Positions 43,434 through 54,800 of a stretch of DNA of 64,000 nt are shown piece after piece; positions within the stretch are counted from its first letter, which is position 1, and each line of letters starts with the position of its first letter. The notes under the pieces are model-generated. The model was not told the origin of the DNA, searched no databases, and saw nothing but the letters and a program-made list of their open reading frames with translations. Location: positions 1 through 64,000 of the forward strand of contig JAVFHQ010000028.1 in NCBI GenBank assembly GCA_035135055.1. The letters are read 5' to 3'. The stretch is from Oleoguttula mirabilis. Its lineage: Eukaryota; Ascomycota; Dothideomycetes; Mycosphaerellales; Teratosphaeriaceae. A program made the position numbers and the translations under genes.

Positions 43434-43804
43434 CTAACCGAACATGCTCCCACCCCCACCACCACCCATGGCGCCCCCCTGCCTCTGCGCCGCCTCGCCT
43501 TGCATCTTCTCCGACACCTTGACGTTAACCTCGAAGAACTTGGCCACGCAGCGGTCGAGGCACACGGACTCGCCCTTGTTAAGGTCGGCCTCGCGGTATA
43601 GGTTGGGGATGCACTTCTTGGTGCACGTGTCGACGAGTCTGGGTTCACCGGAGATTAGTGGGCTGCCATCGATTGGGATCGGGGACGTGTGGTGGTGTAC
43701 TGGTTGAACATGTTGGAGACCATCTCGATCTCGGCCTCTGCCGCTGCGATCTTCTCCGCCGAGCTGGGCTGCGGGCGCCCGCCGCCGCCGAAGAGGAAGG
43801 ACAT
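43434..43804 (-). CDS. TIM10: mitochondrial import chaperone Tim10
   Basis: A small Tim protein of the intermembrane space that, with Tim9, escorts hydrophobic precursors to the inner membrane. Exons 43701-43804 and 43434-43638 (62-bp intron) give 102 aa. Twin CX3C motifs are intact: CTKKC and CLDRC, with SNMFNQ and DLNKGES between the expected helices. The start MSFLFGGGGRPQPSSAEKIA resembles fungal Tim10. The C-terminal Gly-rich tail (MGGGGGGSMFG) is a common extension in filamentous fungi. Confidence 0.92.
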
Positions 43805-44054
43805 GTTTGCTGGGGTGATGAGTGCGGTATCGCGTGTTCTTTGCTGGGTGGCCTCGTTCGTTGATGTCGGGGACTGGAAGCTGCTGGAGACGGAGAGTGA
43901 ATCTTGGGCGTTGTCTTGTCTCGTGCTCACATCTCGAAAGGGACCGCAGCTTTGAGGAGCTCGGACCGCCTCCAGCTCTCTCACACTTCAACTAGACTTC
44001 CAACCATCTTCTCATTTTGCCGACGTCGTGATTGACAGTGAGCACTTTACTTCG
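43805..44054. promoter_or_regulatory. short divergent promoter, TIM10 / LigD-PE gene
   Basis: Only 250 bases separate the two start codons, so the genes probably share promoter elements. No specific motif recognised. Confidence 0.5.
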
Positions 44055-45513
44055 ATGCTTGCTACTATCGACAAGGGCGTCACTCCACCGTATATGAATG
44101 GTAGGATGGCACAGCCAATATCACTGACGCGAGATATCTCGCCGCCACCAACACGCAAGGCCTCAAGCGCACAGATCCAGACTCCCGAGCTTGCACACAC
44201 CAACGGAGCACCTGGAACAGGCGATCGTGTTGACAGAGAACATGTGGAGCTGCTCGATGCCGAGCCCACATTGGCGGCCGTCGAAGCTGGTCAGGCTCGG
44301 ATACGGGACCACCTGGAGTACTTCGTGAAGCTTCTCAGCAGCGTGACGCGACCTTGCCCAGGCCCAACCCTAACCATCAGCGACTTCTCAAAGCTGTACA
44401 AACGTAACCAGCACGCCCACGGCCGCCATTTCGTGGTGCATCAGCATGACCACCCAATCTCCGGTATCGTGACTACAAGCCAGCCGCCAGCGCGTACACG
44501 TAGACTGACGCAAGGTAAGGCGTGCACTACGACCTCAGGCTGCAGTTCTCCGAGTCAAGTACTATCAGTTTCGCTATACCGTACGGGCTGCCGGGGCATC
44601 CGAACTCCCTTCGGCCCAACCGGATGGCGATTGAGACCAGAGTGCACAATCTATGGGTAGGTCACGCGCGCGGCATATCTCGTATATGATTGCCTTCGTG
44701 ATGCTTCCCATCTCACTCATCCAGCTTGTCTTCTGCCAATCTCATGATGACTGACTCCAGCAGAACAACCTCATAGAATCCGCCTCGCACGCCACAGGCT
44801 CGCTGCTGATCTGGGACACTGGCGAGTACGAAGTCTTGCCACGCCCGCAGAAGAAGACACGCACGACCGACGACGAGCTATCAGACTCGGGCGAAGATGA
44901 CGCTCGGTCGCATAGTGAGAGGCTATTCGCTGCCTTTCAAAGCCGACACATCCACCTCCGGCTCAATGGGACACGCTTACCGCCTGGTTACACCATAGCG
45001 ATGCGAATCTCGGCTAGTGATAGCCTCAAAGGCCCGCCTCGCAAGCCCAAGACGAAGCGCCGCAGGATGGATCCTATCAGAGCCGCAAGGCTGAGGAAGC
45101 AGCGATCTGCACCCGCAGATAGCGAGACGGAAGACGACGAGCTGGACGAAACACAATCGGAGACAGCAGCTGTCTACCCAGCCGACGTCGATGCAGCCTT
45201 AGCTTCCGAAGATGAGGACGAAGACGCCACCATCCGTGCCAACAACGCTTACACAGGCGCCACCAACGCTATCGGCTCCGTGCACCAGCGCCACTGGTTC
45301 CTGACGCTCGACCGGAAGCTCTCTGGCTTCCGTAAGGCTCGCAGTGGACCAGATGAGGGACGGTGGGTGGGTGGGTGGGGCGAGCCGTTCTTCGTCAAGG
45401 GGCGGGATGTAGAGCGGAGCCTTGTCACGGGGAGGAGCGCGGACGAAGTGATGAGGGATGAAGGGGTGGAGAAGTTTGTTGGGCGGAAGATGTGGAGGCC
45501 TATAGTGGAATAA
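44055..45513 (+). CDS. LigD-type 3'-phosphoesterase domain protein
   Basis: Exons 44055-44463, 44520-44656 and 44764-45513 (introns 56 and 107 bp) give 431 aa. The catalytic domain matches the 3'-phosphoesterase part of bacterial DNA ligase D: RHFVVHQHDHPISGVHYDLR, with HxH and HYDLRL metal-site residues across intron 1, then IPYGLPGHPNSLRPN and GSLLIWDTGEYEVL. In bacteria this domain trims 3' phosphates and ribonucleotides at DNA ends. No ligase or polymerase domain is attached. The C-terminal half is acidic and basic low-complexity (KRRRMDPIRAARLRKQ; SEDEDEDAT), ending in a short conserved-looking block. A nuclear DNA-repair role is inferred. The start codon could also be 44094 or 44106. 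Confidence 0.85.
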
Positions 45514-45938
45514 TCCGGATTGTCCGCGCTTTTCTCGTCGCCCCGGGATCTGATATGGTATCTAGATACTGCAGCCAGTCCTGGTGCCATATGGTGACAG
45601 ACTATGTCTGACGCTCTGCCCTTGGCGTTCAAGATGTGCAATATATCCTGTGCTTTCGGCACTTGTGGCGTCTCAATGTCTGTAAAGCGAAGCCACCTTC
45701 ACTTCAACACGAGCCACCTCAAGCAGCCAAGCTTTGATAGCAGCACCCATTCTCTGAACCTGACTATTAGGCAAAAGGTGACATGGACTAGGCACCGGTT
45801 TGCCGCTTGAACGAATGGGACCTGCGGACCTGAACCCACAGTGCAGCGTTTTGATTGATAATCAACGTCATCTACAGTCATCTGACTAACCAAAACACAT
45901 ACATAACAGAAACATCTCTTTCAACATTGACCCCCGAG
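45514..45938. other. intergenic, no gene seen
   Basis: 425 bases between two plus-strand genes. Promoter of the SDR gene; nothing else recognised. Confidence 0.4.
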
Positions 45939-46964
45939 ATGGAAGAACCAAACTCAATCATCATGTCTACCATTCCGAAAGGCTCGACCGTCCTGATCAC
46001 CGGCGTCAACGGCTTCATTGCCTCCCACGTCGCCGACGAGTTTCTTGCCGCGGGTTACGATGTCAGAGGGACTGCGCGCTCGATGGCGAAAGCGGACTGG
46101 CTCTACGAGCGCTTCGACAAAACCTACGGCAAGGGCAAGTTCGAATGCGTCGAAGTGGCCGATATGGTGCACGAAGGCGCTTTCGACGAAGCGGTCAAAG
46201 GCGTGAGTGGGATCTGTCACTTGGCTTCCGTCTTGAGCTTCAGTAGCAACCCGGACGAGGTCATTCCGCCGACGGTCAAGGGCACGCTGAACATCCTGAC
46301 GTCGGCGAGCAAGGAGCCGAGCGTCAAGAGTGTCGTCTACACTTCCAGCTCCACCGCTGCGCTCCTCCCACAGCCGAACAAGGAGATCAAGGTCACGAAG
46401 GATACATGGGATGACGCGGCCGTGGAGGCGGCCTACCAGCCTAACCCGGACGCCTTCACCGTCTACGGAGCAAGCAAGACCGAAGCCGAGCGCGCCGTCT
46501 GGAAAGCCTTCAAGGAGACCAAGCCGCCATTCCAAGTCGCCACCGTCCTGCCGAATGCCAATTTCGGCACCATCCTCCAACCCGGCGGCGAAAATTCATC
46601 CAGCACCGGCTCCTGGGTCGTCAAGTTGTGGAACGGCGATGCCTCCATCCTCGACTTCCCGCCCCAATGGTTCGTCGATGTGCGCGACACCGCGAAACTG
46701 CATGTGGCGGCGCTGATCGACCCGAGCGCCAATGGACAGCGTATCTTCGCCTTCGCGGAGCCCTATAGCTGGAACAAGCTACTGGCCATTCTGCGGAAGC
46801 AGAATCCGGACCGGCAGTTTTTGGAGGATAAGGAGGGCGAAGGGGAGGACCTTTGTCAAATTCCGAATGAGGATGCTGAGGCGTTGCTGCAGAAGCATTA
46901 TGGGCATGGGTGGACGCCGTTGGAGGAGAGTTTGAGGGCGAATACTGCTACGCTGAAGGCTTGA
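45939..46964 (+). CDS. extended short-chain dehydrogenase/reductase (DFR / aldehyde-reductase-like)
   Basis: A single-exon, 341-aa NAD(P)-dependent reductase. The Rossmann motif is VLITGVNGFIASHVADEFL (about residues 20-38), followed by YDVRGTARS, a typical NADP-binding end of beta-2. The catalytic YGASK (YxxxK) follows the Ser-rich VVYTSSSTAALL. This is the family of fungal aldehyde/ketone reductases related to plant dihydroflavonol-4-reductase and yeast Gre2. Substrate unknown. The start is either the ATG at 45939 or, eight codons later, that at 45963; both leave the cofactor motif intact. Confidence 0.9.
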   Translation: MEEPNSIIMSTIPKGSTVLITGVNGFIASHVADEFLAAGYDVRGTARSMAKADWLYERFDKTYGKGKFECVEVADMVHEGAFDEAVKGVSGICHLASVLSFSSNPDEVIPPTVKGTLNILTSASKEPSVKSVVYTSSSTAALLPQPNKEIKVTKDTWDDAAVEAAYQPNPDAFTVYGASKTEAERAVWKAFKETKPPFQVATVLPNANFGTILQPGGENSSSTGSWVVKLWNGDASILDFPPQWFVDVRDTAKLHVAALIDPSANGQRIFAFAEPYSWNKLLAILRKQNPDRQFLEDKEGEGEDLCQIPNEDAEALLQKHYGHGWTPLEESLRANTATLKA

Positions 46965-47269
46965 GGGTGGTAGTTGGTGTTTTGCTGAGTGCGGTCAGCT
47001 TACTACCGGTTATGGGGTGATGGACTGTGGAGCCTAATGCAAGGCAGCCGTCTTACTCTTGGACATGGCGTTGCTTTCGTCGCCTGGTGAGGTCCCTTCT
47101 GGGTGAGTATCCGAGCTGGCATTATTAGTGAGATTCACACACCTCTCTGCCCGTGGGTTTCGATCGATCACCAAAGCCAAGGGTGGCCTCTTTTGTTCTC
47201 CATCCTCAACCTCTCGTCTCTTCTTTCGTCGTCTTGCCTGCATTGACGGCTATTGCCGACAGCAGAGCC
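46965..47269. other. intergenic, no gene seen
   Basis: 305 bases between the SDR gene and the kinase fragment, which converge. Nothing recognised. Confidence 0.35.
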
Positions 47270-47930
47270 CTATGAGCCGCTGAAATCCAAACCGAACCCT
47301 CTAAGACCCATCGCATTGCCATTCCCCTCTCCCCTAGGCGCTCGAGGTCCTCCGGGCTGACCACCGGGAGGCGGCATGGTCTCGTCGTCATCATCATCAC
47401 CATCATCGCTGTCTCCCGCGCCCGGATCATGGTCACGCAAATGGTCGCCGTCCTCTACACCGACATCAGGCGCTTCTCCTTCGCCACCAACCTCATTGTG
47501 GCCACCTTCCGCGTCGTCGGATCGCTTCCCAACTCTCTTGTGCCCCAGCGGCGGGAGTTCCTATATCGAAAGACCAAGCGCATAGATGTCTGTGGTCCTA
47601 TCCACCTTCCACCGTGGGTCCGGCGGCCTTGGGCCTTGCGAGGAACGCATGTTGTTCGACAGCGACCCCGGCCCCTGCGTGCAAGACAGTATCTCATTCC
47701 GCAACGTATCCAGATCGATCCGCTTCAATGGCTGGAAGCGAACGCATTGTGCCACCAAACCTTGCAGCTTTGTGCTATAGAAGTCTTTCGCAGCCTCGTC
47801 ACCAATATACGGCTCTCGCTGCTCCGGATCACGGAAATTTTAGTCTCCAGCTTGGAAGAATTCGAGATCCATGGAAGTGATCATTGTCACACCGATACCA
47901 AACACGGTTACTCGGTCACTTCTCACTCAC
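47270..47930 (-). pseudogene. truncated protein-kinase gene (C-terminal lobe and tail)
   Basis: The minus strand reads VFGIGVTMITSMDLEFFQAG (kinase subdomain IX-like) from about 47925, then a TAA at 47840-47842, then NFRDPEQREPYIGDEAAKDF and LVAQCVRFQPLKRIDLDTLR, the end of a kinase lobe. A 47-bp intron (donor gtggat, acceptor cgatatag) then allows an acidic, Gly/Pro-rich tail ending GLDFSGS at 47270. No ATP-binding loop, HRD or DFG motif lies upstream: the frame is closed there and RIP-like DNA begins about 100 bases further. The TAA could derive from CAA (CpA to TpA). I read this as a 5'-truncated, inactivated kinase copy; which kinase is unknown. Confidence 0.6.
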
Positions 47931-48039
47931 TTACTCTTACCCACGCACGCACGCGACTGATGATTCACTTCCACCACTGCAACACCTACAACACTATGAC
48001 CGCGGACAGCGAAGCAAGAATGCGGCGCTATAGCGCTAG

Positions 48040-48640
48040 ATAACAGCTGTGCTGCATACTATCAGCGAAGAGTACGCGCTTCACCAATACCGCTGCTAGC
48101 CAGGCCGTATTCCGTACTAACTAGGTGTTAGGTAGTTCTTCAAAGACGCGTACCGCTCCTTTCAAGCTACGATAGACGAGCGCGAGCGCCAACGACTACG
48201 CTCCGCTATCCCTACCTTAAGCCAGTTCTCCGTACTATCTACCGGTTCCGGCGCAAGGTATATAACACCCTTTGTTCTCTAGCTTAAAGGCTCTTACGCT
48301 AAGAGATAGGTACGAGTTGTCGACTTCTCCGAAGAAGAAGGCGAAGCGAAAGAGAAAGTTAGTAACTTATATACTATAGTTAACGGACGGAAGCTTCGAG
48401 AAATCGGTAATAGCAGTTCGGTTGAAGTGTAATAGGCTATCTAATACTACGTATAGTAGAAATAGGGACTTCGGCGCGGAGGAACTTAGCATCGATAAGC
48501 TATAGGAGTATATAGCTCCTAAGTTTAAGAAGGAGGATGGACACTTCAAGTACAATATAGGGTCGAGGGATATTATTATCAAGAATACTAGCGCGCTCTA
48601 GTACGAGGTGGTGGAGGCTTGGATCCGTAACGCGACGGAA
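48040..48640 (+). repeat. second RIP-like AT-rich patch with a decayed coding frame
   Basis: TpA-rich, CpA/TpG-poor sequence like that of the left end. A plus-strand frame is partly readable (SPKKKAKRKRKLVTYI, then KFKKEDGHFKYNIGSRD and YEVVEAWIRNATEDKTARLE), broken by TAG codons where Gln is expected (for instance just before YEVVEAW). From about 48608 the frame is open and composition becomes normal. The source is probably a repeated gene or transposon; no family was recognised. Confidence 0.6.
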
Positions 48641-49149
48641 GACAAAACGGCGAGGTTGGAGCTAGTGTTCGAGCTGGACGAAAGGAGGACGAGGACGAGG
48701 AGGAGGAGAGAGTTTTGTGGTGCTGCGGTTGGCGGTGCGGCTGTCGGTACGGCTATGTTTCCTGCTCCTGCGTTCCATAGCGGAGGTGGTAGCAAAGGGC
48801 CAGGAGCACCTGGGCCCGGTAGTCGAGCGAGCAAAGGCCGTACCAGCTGCGCCACCCTGGACTTCTCGTTGCGATCCCCAAGAGCCCTCCAGTCTTTGCC
48901 AATGCGCCGTGCCGAGTACCGATGAGCACGCTGGTAGTAGCTGAGGTATGCTCGCCATTCTTGTTGCGACATCTTCGCGCTTGAGCGAGGTGCGGCAAGG
49001 TGCCAGACCGGGAACACGAATGGCGTCCACGTACACCCGCAGAAGATAGAAAAGAAAAAGCTGGTGACAATGCCCGCATTGGTCCGACTGGAACGTAAGA
49101 TTAATCGGCTCTCATTGATCAGCGTTTGGAAGGTACAAGTATCTTTATT
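48641..49149. other. gene-poor stretch between RIP patch and GWT1
   Basis: About 500 bases. Both strands carry open frames (plus to 48925; minus from an ATG at 48972 reading MSQQEWRAYLSYYQRA), but neither has a recognised family, so no gene is called. Confidence 0.35.
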
Positions 49150-50843
49150 CTACAGCTTGATGGATACATCGTAATGGTCCAACGCAAGCGCCACGCCACA
49201 AATGGTCGCAATGTAAGTCACTAGAATGGCCATAGCCTCAACATCACCCAGATGCAGCGTAGGCACCGCCATGTTGGTCAAGCCAGTCAGCAAGTTGGCC
49301 AGCAGAAACAAAGCTAGACCGTTCCTGTTGAAAGCCTGCATGACCCTGCTCGTGGCAAACTGGGTGCGCTGGCGCTCGGTCTGCCTGTCTTTCGCGTTGT
49401 ACAGGTTTGGAAACATCAGCTGTTCGATGCCGGCAAAGAGCAGCAATTGCGCAGTGTTGAAGGAGCAGACCCAGCAAACGTAGGCCAGGTTGGCCATTCT
49501 GCGCGAGACGAACAGCCGCGGGCCGTAGATCCACATCATCCACACGGCGAAGACGAACCAGAGACCAGTCCACTTGACGAGTAGCCAGATGGTGGTCTGC
49601 GGGAACTCCGGCTTGAACTGGGGAGGCTCCGGAAAGGCCTCTGCAACGTTCTCGACGCCAGAGCCTATGACTGAGTCGAGCCAGTCCGCATCTTCATCGA
49701 GAACGTCCTTGTCGGAAACCTTGTGCTTGCGGGTCTGTCCAGGCTTCCAAGCCTCTTCCTCCTCTGGGTCTCGTGGCAAAATGCACAAGCCGACACCCAT
49801 GCCCGCAATGAAGATGGCAAGGTAGCCAATGAAGGAGAAGACGCCTTCTCGGTTTTGCGAGAGAAAGTCGCCTTCTTTCCGCTCGGACAGGATGATGTAC
49901 GCCTTAAGGTCAGGCGTGAACCAGAGCATGCACTCGTAGCACACAGTGAACAAAAATGCGAAAATACCGTACGACGGGATCCACCGAAGCAGGGGCTGCA
50001 AGAAGGCGATGGCCGGCGGAAGAAGCGCGAGGGTGAAGAAGAAGTTCCAGTGCACACCATACTCGCTGACGTGCTCCGCATAGTCCAGGCCTTTGACAGT
50101 CCAGAGACGGATAAAACCAAGCGCCAGGAGCGGAGTGGAGTGGCGCATAGCCGTCCTCATACGGTTCACGAATGAACGGGCTTGCGACTGATCTTCCTTC
50201 AGCTGCTGACGAGCCGCGACGATGCCTGCTGCGAAGACGAACGAGCCAACTCCCAGGTCCATGAGCGAAGTACCAAACGCCTCCGTCTTGGCGAACCTTC
50301 GTGGGAAGACATTGAAGTCGACAGCGAGGATGCTGATGCAGCTGATGATCATCATGGCTCCACGGTAGGCAGTGATGAAGGGCTTGATGGGTAAAGGGTC
50401 CAGAGCTGTGTCAGATGCTTCATCTTCGGAGCCCGTCGCCTTGCCATTGGCTTCAGGCTTTGCTGAAGGAGCCGTCTGAGGCGTAGTCTTGGAGGGTGGT
50501 TGCAAGGAGGTAGCGATGGCCGGCAGGAACATAAGGCCGAGGAGGATCTGGGGACTTCCAGAGTAGACTGTTGTCGCGAAGAGGATCGCTCCGCAGTGGA
50601 GGAGGAAGTCCGTTAGGCATGCTGCTAGCGTGTAAGGCTTGAAGAAACTCTGCCGAGTTTGCAAGACAGCCCAGAGGAAAGCAGCGGCCTGGTCAATGAT
50701 CGTCAGTACAGTATGCAGGCTGGCGGGTGAAGGCACGTGTCGCGTACAGGAGCGATGAAAGTAACCGCATTGATCTCCCAAATGCCGCCACCTCCGAGGA
50801 ACGAGACCGAAGCCTCCTTCTCTGCCTTGTACTCAGGCGTCAT
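49150..50843 (-). CDS. GWT1: GPI-anchor biosynthesis inositol acyltransferase Gwt1
   Basis: Acylates the inositol ring of glucosaminyl-phosphatidylinositol in the ER, an early step of GPI-anchor assembly. Exons 50748-50843 and 49150-50688 (59-bp intron) give 544 aa. Splicing turns the start into MTPEYKAEKEASVSFLGGGG with WEINAVTFIAP joined to AAAFLWAVLQTRQSFFKPYT, as expected for Gwt1/PIG-W. Key segments: TAYRGAMMIISCISILAVDF, FPRRFAKTEAFGTSLMDLGV and SFVFAAGIV. About a dozen hydrophobic segments follow. The protein is full length and intact. Gwt1 is the known target of gepinacin- and manogepix-type antifungals. Confidence 0.95.
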
Positions 50844-51881
50844 GTTCTCTCGTTCTTCTGTTTGGATCCGGTCACAGAGTCGGAGACTGACAGGAGGCTT
50901 GGAATTGATTGGGCAAGTCGCGCAAGAAAAGCTGTTGCGTGTTGCTAGGAAGCCGCAATTCAGCCGTCGAGCCGTAGCTGCCGACTTCCGCGCCTCAACT
51001 TCATCCTGTTTGCGACGTGTAACAATAATCTCCCTTTGCGCGATATACCGCTGCAGGTGCCCGAGACCATCTGTCTCTGAGCCGACAGCAGGCAGTTGTC
51101 CTGACGGGATGCTAGTTCAACGACGGGCCAACGTGCCAGGTCCAAGGTGCCAGAGAAGCTTGTCGAGCCCGCCAGATGGCGACTTGGCTTTTGCAACGTC
51201 CCTCGCTGTTGGGCTTGGAGAGAGGGTATGGGGATATGCATGTGCAAGTGTAAGGACGCACGAACGGTGGAGCTCGGATCGGATCCGAAACGGTGGCGCT
51301 GGACTACGATGACCACCTTAGCCCCCTTCCACTCCTTACCTACCTTTCCCTCCCAGTATCCCGGGAATGTCGAGCTTCAGGTCCCACATACGTTCATAAC
51401 TCATGTGAAAAAGCGATCAATCCGTAGGTTGGGTAACATATGCCGGCAGTGGGTTGCAGCTTCCCGCTGATTCTGATGCCAATGCTCCTTCCGCGTTTGG
51501 TAGATGCAGATGCAAACGCGGACGCGGCCCGCTCAGGAAGCACAACAGCTTCGCCCATGTCTCGTGCCATCTCGATATGCTCACATCCGATCGGGTGACG
51601 GACCTTATTCTTTGGACTTCAGACTCAGATAAACAAATGGTTCTGCGTACATTGACAGCTTTCCCGACAGGCTGATCGCGCGGACAAGCACTGCCTGAGC
51701 CCCACTGCAAACGACGAGACGCGCTCGAGTCTGCAAAGACCCCTGGACTCGAGCCGTTGGCGGTCAGCAACTGCGTGACTTCTTCCAGCCGAGTCTCTCT
51801 CATCGACTGTTGTAAAAGCTCGTCGCCCCTCTGCATGCTCAAGAACCGGTTTCACTGCAGGATCTGGCAGCAACTCCCACG
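50844..51881. promoter_or_regulatory. long divergent intergenic region, GWT1 / Ser-rich protein
   Basis: 1038 bases between outward-facing genes. Open frames here look like chance. No motif recognised. Confidence 0.4.
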
Positions 51882-54800
51882 ATGCCACTGACGGAACGCG
51901 ACGTCAATACCCAGCGCGACGTACCCCGCAACAAACGCCACTCCATACAACGAGAACTGACCTATGCACGCTTGAAGGACGAGAATTCTCCTTCACTGCG
52001 CGCTGCCAGCACCAAGGCCACCCCGCCTTCTCAGCGCCTGCTTGCTCCAACGAAAGCTTCCGCTGCCAAGGTTTCCGGTCCACCACGTGCGACTGGCCAG
52101 AGCACTCCTCAATCTCACTCCAAGCTACCTCGCCGTGCACCTACTCCCGCCACTGTAGCGCCAACCGCGAGGTGGAGTACGCGTGTCGCCGAACGCGTTG
52201 CATCTGCCGAGAAGGTGGCCATGGAGGGAGACGAGCTGTCCAGGCAGAGAACAGAGACGGGCGCCATCAGCCCGTATCAGACAGTGAGTCCGCCCTTGCT
52301 ATGCTTAATGCGCTGTCACTGACCCTCAGACTTCGCAGGAGCCCCGTACATCACTGATAGACAAGCCACTTCCCGCAGAGAAGCCACTGCCATCACGTCC
52401 GGTGGCTTCCTTCATCAATACATTGAGCCCATCCAAGCACAGCCGCTCCCTCCTGGACGCAAGCGAAAAGCCCCTCACCATCTCTGTTGCCGGCAACGAA
52501 CACGACTGGCCGACTCTCACACCCCGCTCCACGAGCGCTCCCGCTTCACAAATGCTTAATGACATCAAGAGTGAGAAGCCTCGCCAACTCACGGCATCTT
52601 CGGTGAAGACGGCAGCTGCTGGATTTACCAACGTCATCGTTGGCAAGCCATCAGTGTCTGCGATGGAAGCTGAAGTCTTGGCTGACTCGATGCAATCTTC
52701 ATCATCGACATCTCTTCACAATGCCAACGCGAGCATGCACGACTGTGCGACCCCAACAGGCATATACAATCTCGTCGCAGGCCACAGTAATGACAGTTAC
52801 CCGGCACGCCAGGCTTCACTTAGGCAGCGTATCAGCAGTGGTAGCATCGCATCTTCGACATTCGGATCCAAGAGCAAGCTCACGACGTTAACCGACTTCA
52901 CTAAGAGTAGCGGCAACTACACAGAGGACTCGAGACCGCACTCACCCTCGCCTGCAAGCTTTTCCAGGCCAAGGCCAGGCAGCTCGAACCACGCTCGAAC
53001 CCTGCCTTCGCCGTCACCGACCATCGTCACTCCAACCCCGACGGCTGAAAAAGCCGCAAGAGCGCAGAAGACTGCTTCACGCATACCAATACCAGACATC
53101 AAGAAAGCCACACTTGTCGATATCAAAAGCCGACGCTCTTCAGGTGCCTCTACTCCGATGTCTGAGCGTGGTCCGACCTTTGGAACTCGTAGGCTAGATG
53201 CCCCTGATACTCTGAGAATACTTGATCAAGGCATCAAGCGGCGGCAACTCACCCAGCTCAAACGGACGGACACCAATGGAAGCACCACGACAAATACGAC
53301 CTGCAGTACGAGGGCGCCCTATCACGCCACTACGCCAACGCTCGATGAGAGTAGGTGCAGCTCGCCTGAAGGTACCTGCGGGCCTAGCTCGTCCGACGAA
53401 GAAGAAGTGACCACTCCAATCGATAAGTCTGCTGGCTTCGCTGGTCACGGCCTCAAGCTTGACTACTCACAGCAGTCCCACAGCTACTATCATGATGCTG
53501 CGGTGAAGCTCTTCGACGGTGCTGTATCAGCGCTCGGCAGACCTCCCCCATCAACCAGTCCGTTCACTGGACCGCTGCAGTCCATCCCGAGCCAAGCTAT
53601 ACTTCCATTTCATACGGAAGGTCCTGGCCCGCCTGTCCCGGCGCATCAGAAGAATTCGGCCGTCTTGACAACCATGATAAAGCGATTTTCGGATCTGCAC
53701 GCAGCCCATGCCGATCACACTGCCAGCTACATTGGCGAACGTGCAGCTGTGCCAGAGAGCACGAGGTATTCCCTCATGGATATACTCAGCGAGTACGAGC
53801 AGGAAGACATCCGGCTCAGCAGGGAGGGATATACAATTCTCGATGGCGAGACCAGGATGAACATCACGCGCACACTGTCTCTGCTAGAAGGCAACGGCAG
53901 TCCCCCAAAGACAGATGTCGATAATGAGACTCTTTTGCAGATGTTCGGACATTTGAAGCGTGGCCTCGAAAAGGCGCCCAGGACGGCATCTGTTGTGGGG
54001 AACGCAGCCGCGGCACATAGGTTTGCGGCCCAGCAGCTGAACAGCAATGCGCATCCGCAGACTCTTGCGCCCATCGGGTTGTCTTCCCAAGGCAAGTGCG
54101 ACGAGGACATCAGCAGCAGCTCCGGCAAACAGCGTCCTACGCCAGATGGGGCAAACGATCACCTCCCGCCACTCGAAGCCGTGGCAAGCAAATGGTCAGA
54201 CAGTACAACGTCTGACAAAGACTTGTCTCGGACTGGGATGTCGCCACAAGATCGCTACCCAGCGACGAAGTCGAGTCAGCCGCAACCGCCTAGTCGGGCA
54301 CCACCGAAGCCACCTCAGTCGATCGGCTACCCAACTCGGGTCCCTTCGAATGCCAACGCTCTGCTGAGGAGTGGTAACTATGGCGCTGCCACGCCTCCTG
54401 CGCCTATACGTCGCACATCTTCACCGACGTTGGGCAAACGCAAGCCAGGATCTGTACGGACTGCACGCGAGACGCTTGACCAAGTCAGAGGTGGCTTTGC
54501 TCGCACCACGGCTTCTGCAGAGTCGAAGAAGATGCTGAAGATGCCAACCCCGAATACGAAAGGTTACAGCGTTGCTGATGGCGGCCAGCGCGGTCGAGTG
54601 TCGTCGGCGCACAAACCAAAATCCAAGTCAGACGGCGCAACGGTCCCAAAGGTGAGCATTCCTTGCGCGTTTTCGTACGGGGCTTGCAGGCTAACATATC
54701 ACCAGACCCCAAGATCTCGCTCCAAAAGCCGCTATGTCCTAGAGAAGATCAATGGACTGTTCTCCGGCAAGCGCGAGAAGAAGTACTCGCCAGCTCCACC

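Noticed and set aside
43658..43955. Plus-strand open frames over TIM10
   Set aside because: Shadows of the twin-CX3C gene on the opposite strand.
47429..48043. 204-codon plus-strand open frame
   Set aside because: It is antisense to the kinase fragment, whose minus-strand reading is clearly protein-like, and it begins at a chance ATG.
48598..48972. Minus-strand frame starting MSQQEWRAYLSYYQRA
   Set aside because: Plausible at first sight, but it turns into Pro/Ala/Ser/Leu low complexity that mirrors an open frame on the other strand; no family support for either.
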